This document shows positions 59,538 through 64,000 of a DNA stretch of 64,000 nucleotides, piece by piece (within the stretch, counting starts at the first letter, position 1; each line of letters starts with the position of its first letter). This DNA comes from Synechococcus sp. PROS-7-1 (GTDB taxonomy: Bacteria > Cyanobacteriota > Cyanobacteriia > PCC-6307 > Cyanobiaceae). The notes under the pieces were generated by a model. It made no database searches. It was given only the letters and a program-made list of their open reading frames with translations, and was not told where the DNA came from. Position numbers and translations under genes: made by a program. The stretch spans positions 1,384,572 to 1,448,571 of the forward strand of contig NZ_CP047945.1 of the NCBI RefSeq assembly GCF_014279795.1, in the 5' to 3' direction.

Positions 59538-59809
59538 TCACGCCGACGACGGCGGATTCCGCGACCGATGAAATCACAATCCAAGGGGGACAATTCACCG
59601 GTTCGGCAAGCTTGATCCAGCACGGCCTGCCGCTGCGATGGAGTCTGGGCATCGTGCTTTTCAAGAACATCCCTCACCGCGGGTGTGATCAGGCGCTGGC
59701 GCTGAAGCTCATCCAAGCTTTGGGCCCACGCAATCGCGCTCCAACCATGAGCGTCAGTACTGATCAGCACCCCCACCATCAGCAGCAGCCAGCGCAAGCG
59801 CATCAGCAT
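59534..59809 (-). CDS. Small exported protein (downstream of SGNH hydrolase)
   Basis: About 91 residues. A signal peptide (RLRWLLLMVGVLIS to about AWAQS) is followed by a short helical part and two cysteines (DQACRTG and PLDCDF). No family known. ATG 59809 is 11 bp after the preceding gene on this strand, so it is the last gene of the phosphonate-type operon. The end is strongly basic (RRRRR). Confidence 0.6.
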   Translation of the reverse strand: MLMRLRWLLLMVGVLISTDAHGWSAIAWAQSLDELQRQRLITPAVRDVLEKHDAQTPSQRQAVLDQACRTGELSPLDCDFIGRGIRRRRRD

Positions 59810-59820
59810 CTCGCCACGGG

Positions 59821-60090
59821 TCAGAAGGTCTCTCCGATGCCTGGACCGTACCAACCGTCTGGCCAGAAATCATCGTCGTAATCCACACTCCACTGATTCT
59901 TGGGAATCGGTCCCGATGACGGTTGGGTGCCATCCAGGCAGCCATCCGCCGTGGTGAAACCACTGGAAAACGCTTCACAGGTCACAGGGTCCTGCTGCGC
60001 CAGGGCTGGCATCACCTGAAGAGCGGCGGCCAAAACCACAACGACCATGCGCATGCCCGATCTCATCACTGCTGCGATTCTGATAGGCAT
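59821..60090 (-). CDS. Small exported protein (coupled to SGNH hydrolase)
   Basis: About 89 residues. A signal peptide (VVVVLAAALQVMPALA) is followed by an acidic, tryptophan-rich mature part containing two cysteines (VTCEAF and DGCLDG). Its ATG overlaps the stop of the SGNH hydrolase (TGATG). No family recognised. It may be a small substrate-binding or envelope protein. Confidence 0.65.
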   Translation of the reverse strand: MPIRIAAVMRSGMRMVVVVLAAALQVMPALAQQDPVTCEAFSSGFTTADGCLDGTQPSSGPIPKNQWSVDYDDDFWPDGWYGPGIGETF

Positions 60091-60758
60091 CAGGTCCAGG
60101 TGAGTTGTGTTTGCAACTCCAGACCTGCCCAACGCTGGAGGGCACCCCACGACCGAACCCGCTGCTCGATCCAGTGATGACCGGCACTGTTGAGGTGGAT
60201 CCCGTCGGGCTCAATCCAGCCAAGCCAACCCGGCTCTGCCAGCATGGCCGCGTGGAGAGGCAAAAAAGGAACATCCACCTCGAGACAGGCCTCTTCAATC
60301 TGAGCTTCATGCACAGCGATGTCGTGGTTGCTGTACCAGAGGCAGTCGGCAAACGGCATCACCTGTTCATCCACCGGCGACAGGCCAAGCACAAACACCT
60401 GGGTTCGCGCTGTCATGGCGTGAAGCAACTGTTCGTATCCGAAGCGCAAAGCCTGAGCATCGAGCGGCTGCCTTCCGTCGGCACGACCAACCCTGGCTGA
60501 ATCGTTGAGCCCCACGGCCACCAGCAAAGCCTTCGGCTGTTGGCGACGCAGCTCACCACGACAGGCCCACTCCGCTTCCCATCGTTGCGACACCGACTCC
60601 AGACCGTCGCCGCGAATCCCCAGTGGGTAGATCACCGGTGCATCGGGCAGCGCCATCCAGGCACGCCGTAAGCGCTCGCACCAGCCGCCACCCTCGGTGT
60701 CTCCCCAGCCGACCACGCCACTGTCACCAATCACCACCAGTTGACGCGGATGGCGCAT
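60090..60758 (-). CDS. SGNH/GDSL-family hydrolase (cytoplasmic)
   Basis: A 222-residue hydrolase. The nucleophile lies in VVIGDSGVVGWGD, the Asn block in VAVGLNDSARVG, and the Asp-His pair in EPDGIHLNSAGHHW. Such enzymes cleave esters. No signal peptide is seen, so it acts in the cytoplasm. It starts 25 bp after the permease gene and overlaps the next gene's ATG. Confidence 0.85.
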   Translation of the reverse strand: MRHPRQLVVIGDSGVVGWGDTEGGGWCERLRRAWMALPDAPVIYPLGIRGDGLESVSQRWEAEWACRGELRRQQPKALLVAVGLNDSARVGRADGRQPLDAQALRFGYEQLLHAMTARTQVFVLGLSPVDEQVMPFADCLWYSNHDIAVHEAQIEEACLEVDVPFLPLHAAMLAEPGWLGWIEPDGIHLNSAGHHWIEQRVRSWGALQRWAGLELQTQLTWT

Positions 60759-60783
60759 GGATTCCGTCGCTCATATCGGGTGA

Positions 60784-62313
60784 TCAGCTTTGCAGCCAGC
60801 GGGTCCGGCATTGATCGCTGAACCACTCCCCGAGCAGGGTGATCAGGGCATAAGCCCCAATCAACACCACAACAGCATCCCAGTGAAAGGAGCTGAGCGA
60901 TTCCAGCAACTGCCAACCCAGTCCACTGCCACCGATCAGGCCCACCACAACGGTCTCCCGCAGAATCACATCCGTGCGATAGGCCCCATAAGCCAGATAC
61001 CCAGGGCTGCGCGGCGTGAACAGGCCGTAGAGCCAGCCGAGCCGTGCTGACGCTCCAGAGGTGGCCATGGCCTGTTGTTGATCAACAGACTGCTGCTCCA
61101 GTTCTTCGCGCAACAGGCGTCCCATCACCCCGCCGTTGTGCAATCCAAGCGCCAGCGCACCGATCGCAAGGGTTGGACGGTTGCTGAGCAGCAGAAGCAA
61201 CACAGTGAGCGGTGGGGGGATGAGACGCAGCAGCGCCCAAACAGGATTGAGAGCCACCTGCCAAAACCGCGAGGGGGCCAGCAACATCGCCAGTGGAGGG
61301 AGACCAATCGCAATCCCAGCAGCCAGCACGGTGAGCAGGAGCGTCTCAACAATCAGCGGCAACCAGGGAATCTCCGCAGCTGCTTGCGTGAGACCGCGCC
61401 AGTCCGGCAGCGCCAGTCCTTGCCAGACGACAGTGCCGGAATCCGGGAGCAGCACCTGCAGCCAGAGGCGTCCTGCGATCCCCGCCGCAATGGTTCCCGC
61501 AAGGAAGAGACACAGGCGTCGCTGGCCAGCCTGGGCCTTGCGAGTTTGACGTCGCCAAAGCGTGAGCAGCAGCTCGAGAGCAACACTGAGGAGTCCAAGC
61601 ATCCACAGCCCACTCCAGAGCTCTCTGAACTGAAGCGACTGCAGGCTGAGCTGCAGATCAGTGCCCAGGCCTCCCAGACCAAAAACGCCCAAAAGCGTGG
61701 CACTGCGCAAGGCACACTCCAGGCGGTAGCCGCCATAACTCATCAACACGGTGCCCATCGCGGGAGACAGTGCCGTGAAACAGGCTGCCAAGGGGGGGGC
61801 ACCACCCTGCAACAGAGCCTGAAGCCTGGATGGATCGAGCGCCTCCAGCTGATCACGCCACACGCGAGCCACCAGGGCCGCATAGGGAATCGTGATCGCT
61901 GCGACCGCCACCGAAGGATGCAAGCCAAGAACCTGCAGGAGCAGCAGTCCCCAGATCAGTTCATGCACCGATCGAGGCAGGGCCAGGGTGCGACGAAGAA
62001 TCATTGCTGGCCAGGTTGGCCAATTCCACGTTTGCAACAGCCGTTCTGAGGCACAACACCCAAGCAGCACCCCAAGAACCAAGCTGAGGCTCCAGCCAGC
62101 CAGAGCCATCGCCAGCGTGACCTGCAGCGCACTGAACAGAGCTGTGAGCAGCGCTGGGTCCAGGGATGGATGCACTGCTGCCGCGAGAAATGTCAACAAG
62201 ATCTCCACGCCGCCGGCATGAAGTCCGGCGACAACGGTGATCAACACCGGCAGCAAGGCCAGAGCTGGCAGCAGTGCGAGCGCGGGTGCACTGGGTCGGG
62301 CCAACGCCATCAC
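60784..62313 (-). CDS. phnE: Phosphonate-type ABC transporter permease, double-length
   Basis: A 509-residue membrane protein about twice the usual PhnE length, built of two homologous halves with about 12 spans. Each half holds a typical EAA-like coupling loop, for example LRALLQGGAPPLAACFTAL and, near the end, QQAMATSGASARLGWLYGL. The ATPase gene ends 4 bp inside its start. Confidence 0.88.
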   Translation of the reverse strand: MMALARPSAPALALLPALALLPVLITVVAGLHAGGVEILLTFLAAAVHPSLDPALLTALFSALQVTLAMALAGWSLSLVLGVLLGCCASERLLQTWNWPTWPAMILRRTLALPRSVHELIWGLLLLQVLGLHPSVAVAAITIPYAALVARVWRDQLEALDPSRLQALLQGGAPPLAACFTALSPAMGTVLMSYGGYRLECALRSATLLGVFGLGGLGTDLQLSLQSLQFRELWSGLWMLGLLSVALELLLTLWRRQTRKAQAGQRRLCLFLAGTIAAGIAGRLWLQVLLPDSGTVVWQGLALPDWRGLTQAAAEIPWLPLIVETLLLTVLAAGIAIGLPPLAMLLAPSRFWQVALNPVWALLRLIPPPLTVLLLLLSNRPTLAIGALALGLHNGGVMGRLLREELEQQSVDQQQAMATSGASARLGWLYGLFTPRSPGYLAYGAYRTDVILRETVVVGLIGGSGLGWQLLESLSSFHWDAVVVLIGAYALITLLGEWFSDQCRTRWLQS

Positions 62314-63068
62314 AGTGCGTAGAGATCCTCAAGTTCTGCAGGCGTCACAGCGGTCGCTGGAGCGTCGATGCGCAAACGTCCTTCGCGCAGGGCGAGGACT
62401 CGATCAAAACGATGGATCAAATCCGGGCGATGTAGCGACACCACCACCGCTTCCGCACCATGGATCAGGGAACCATCGGCGTTCTTTTCCAGAATGCGAT
62501 CGAGCACTTCAGCGGCAATGGCTGGGTCCAGGCTGGCCAAGGGCTCATCAGCCAAAAGCAGAGACGGTTGTTGCCGGAACAATCGGGCCAAAGCAACCCG
62601 TTGCCGTTGACCACCCGACAGCTGCTGAACGGGGCGGTCAAGACCTTCGGGACCCAGAACCTGAGGATCCAATCCAGCCTGACGCAAGCACTGCAGACAA
62701 GGCGCTGCGCCGATGGTGAACAGAAGATTCGCCAGCGCCCAGGGCAGTCCATGCCGGCCCAGCACGCCGGCATTGATGTTCTGCCCAACACTGAGTTCCT
62801 CAATCAAGCGCAGGTCCTGCCAAAGGGTGCCGATTTCACAGCGCTGACGGCGCGTGCGTTGCCGAAGACTCTTGCCGCGCCAGAGAACCGTTCCCTGGTG
62901 CGGGGTCAGGCTGCCATTGATCACGGAAATCAATGAGCTCTTGCCGGCACCGCTAGGCCCGAGAAGGGCCACGCGCTCACCGCGATGGATGCGCAACGAC
63001 AGGCTGATCAGCCGGTCTCTCTGAGAGCCGGCCAACCGCACCTGTTCAAGCTGGAGCAGGGAGCTCAA
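62310..63068 (-). CDS. phnC: Phosphonate-type ABC transporter ATPase
   Basis: A 252-residue ATPase. Walker A GPSGAGKSS, signature LSGGQRQR and Walker B LLLADEPLASLDP are clear, with PhnC-like LWQDLRLIEELSVGQNINAGVLG. It overlaps its neighbours by 4 bp on each side. Confidence 0.9.
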   Translation of the reverse strand: MSSLLQLEQVRLAGSQRDRLISLSLRIHRGERVALLGPSGAGKSSLISVINGSLTPHQGTVLWRGKSLRQRTRRQRCEIGTLWQDLRLIEELSVGQNINAGVLGRHGLPWALANLLFTIGAAPCLQCLRQAGLDPQVLGPEGLDRPVQQLSGGQRQRVALARLFRQQPSLLLADEPLASLDPAIAAEVLDRILEKNADGSLIHGAEAVVVSLHRPDLIHRFDRVLALREGRLRIDAPATAVTPAELEDLYAL

Positions 63069-63964
63069 CGAATCTTGCCGAGTTGGCGACCTACCGTCTC
63101 GATCGGCTTGTACTGGCTGGCATCGGCGGGAATGAAACGCTTAGCAGCGAACAGCTCGAGGATCGTGGCCTGGCGAGGGGTGGATGGCTGAATGGCCAGA
63201 ATCGCCTTCTGCAGACGGGTTGTGAACCCCGAACCAAAGCGCTGATCAAGATCAGGGCGCGCCACCCAGTGGTAATCCACATACTCGGGAGTTCGCCAGA
63301 TCACGCTGACCTTGTCGGTGTTCACCCGCCCCTGCTTCAGCGCGGACGTCCAGACCTGCTCATTCAAGGCACCTGCCTGGTAAGCCCCGCTTTGCACCAA
63401 CGCGATGGTGGCGTCATGACTGCCGCTGAAGCCCGCCCGGCCCCCGCTGAACTGACTGGGAGTGACCCCTGCCTTCGCCAGAAAATGCTGGGGCATCAAG
63501 CGTCCGGACGTTGAGCTCTCCGAGCCAAAGGTGAAGCGCTTCCCCCGCAAACTGGCGAGACCGTTGATGGACTGGATCGGTTGAAGACCAGCTGATGAAT
63601 TGGCGATGAACACACTGCGAAAGCGGGCATCGATATCCCGCTGCGCCAAAACCTTGGCCCCAGGGGTCTGCAGCCGCGCCTGAACTCCGGTCAAACCACC
63701 GAACCAAACCAAATCAAGGCCTCCGGTCCGAAAGGCACTCACTGCGGCGGGATAATTGCTCACCGGCACGTAGCGAACGGTCACCTTCAGACGGTCGCTC
63801 AGCTCATCGGCGAGCTGGCCGTAGAGACGATTCAAGCGCTCGGGGTTCTGATCGGGAATGGCACCGACGCGAAGCGCTGGTTTAGCGATGGACGGAAGGA
63901 CCGCCACCCACTGGCAAAAGGACAAAGCCAGGAGAGCGGCGGCCCCTCGTTCTCGGATGGACAT
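63065..63964 (-). CDS. phnD: Phosphonate/phosphite/selenate-type ABC binding protein (PhnD family)
   Basis: A 299-residue exported binding protein with a signal peptide ending near SIAKPA. Typical PhnD features include LRVGAIPDQNPERL, DLVWFGGLTGVQAR and GSESSTSGRLMP. Related proteins bind phosphonates or phosphite; closely related proteins are labelled putative selenate receptors. The ligand here is open. It begins a run of six genes. Confidence 0.88.
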   Translation of the reverse strand: MSIRERGAAALLALSFCQWVAVLPSIAKPALRVGAIPDQNPERLNRLYGQLADELSDRLKVTVRYVPVSNYPAAVSAFRTGGLDLVWFGGLTGVQARLQTPGAKVLAQRDIDARFRSVFIANSSAGLQPIQSINGLASLRGKRFTFGSESSTSGRLMPQHFLAKAGVTPSQFSGGRAGFSGSHDATIALVQSGAYQAGALNEQVWTSALKQGRVNTDKVSVIWRTPEYVDYHWVARPDLDQRFGSGFTTRLQKAILAIQPSTPRQATILELFAAKRFIPADASQYKPIETVGRQLGKIR

Positions 63965-64000
63965 GAACGAGATTCTGGTGAACGATGCTTCAGCGACTGC

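Noticed and set aside
61075-62049. 324-codon plus-strand ORF
   Set aside because: Antisense shadow of the double-length permease; Gln-rich, no motif.

Overview
The window looks like a G+C-rich chromosome segment from a marine picocyanobacterium, most likely Synechococcus. The phylum is supported by chlH (magnesium chelatase), a high-light-inducible protein, a CGLD27 protein, and several families that are essentially cyanobacterial (DUF2811, DUF2949, DUF3038, DUF3318, DUF3386, DUF4335). The short intergenic gaps, frequent 4-8 bp gene overlaps, weak Shine-Dalgarno signals and absence of insertion sequences, phage genes or CRISPR arrays fit a streamlined marine genome. The species cannot be named from the sequence alone.

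Layout. 1-3.3 kb: an SbcC/YhaN-like ATPase (cut by the window edge) overlapping an SbcD-like nuclease. 3.4-12.5 kb: a kinase-like protein, a DOMON-like protein, a lytic transglycosylase, an MFS transporter, the methionine genes metY and metA, a DUF723-like protein, AlkB and an AEC permease. 12.6-17.5 kb: a complete polar amino-acid ABC operon with an HdeD-like gene inserted in it, then a small exported protein. 17.5-24 kb: a SulP transporter, an FAD oxidoreductase, a sirohydrochlorin chelatase with a histidine-rich tail, a 374-bp non-coding stretch with DnaA-box-like sites, DUF2811, a GMC oxidoreductase and the initiator tRNA. 24-36.4 kb: asparaginase, CGLD27, rsfS, carB, an AGCS symporter, an exporter ABC protein, tpiA, folP and a DCC protein. 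36.4-46.7 kb: chlH, dapB, hli, an FAD monooxygenase, apt and the DUF3038/DUF4335 pair. 46.9-50 kb: a two-component system followed by ppk2.

The accessory part is 50-64 kb. It holds a nuclease-like gene broken by an in-frame stop, glnN, and an arsenate locus: arsJ and its GAPDH partner read one way, and arsR, a DUF938 methyltransferase and a PiT-like permease read the other way. The permease gene is also broken by an in-frame stop codon. The window ends with a six-gene run: a phosphonate-type ABC transporter (binding protein, ATPase, double-length permease), an SGNH hydrolase and two small exported proteins.

The most notable observations are the arsenate locus with its interrupted PiT-like gene, the two in-frame nonsense codons about 7 kb apart, the phosphonate-type operon extended by an SGNH hydrolase and exported proteins, the metal-binding tail on the chelatase, and the non-coding DnaA-box-like cluster. 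Functions come from motif and family recognition by eye. No database search or computation was run.
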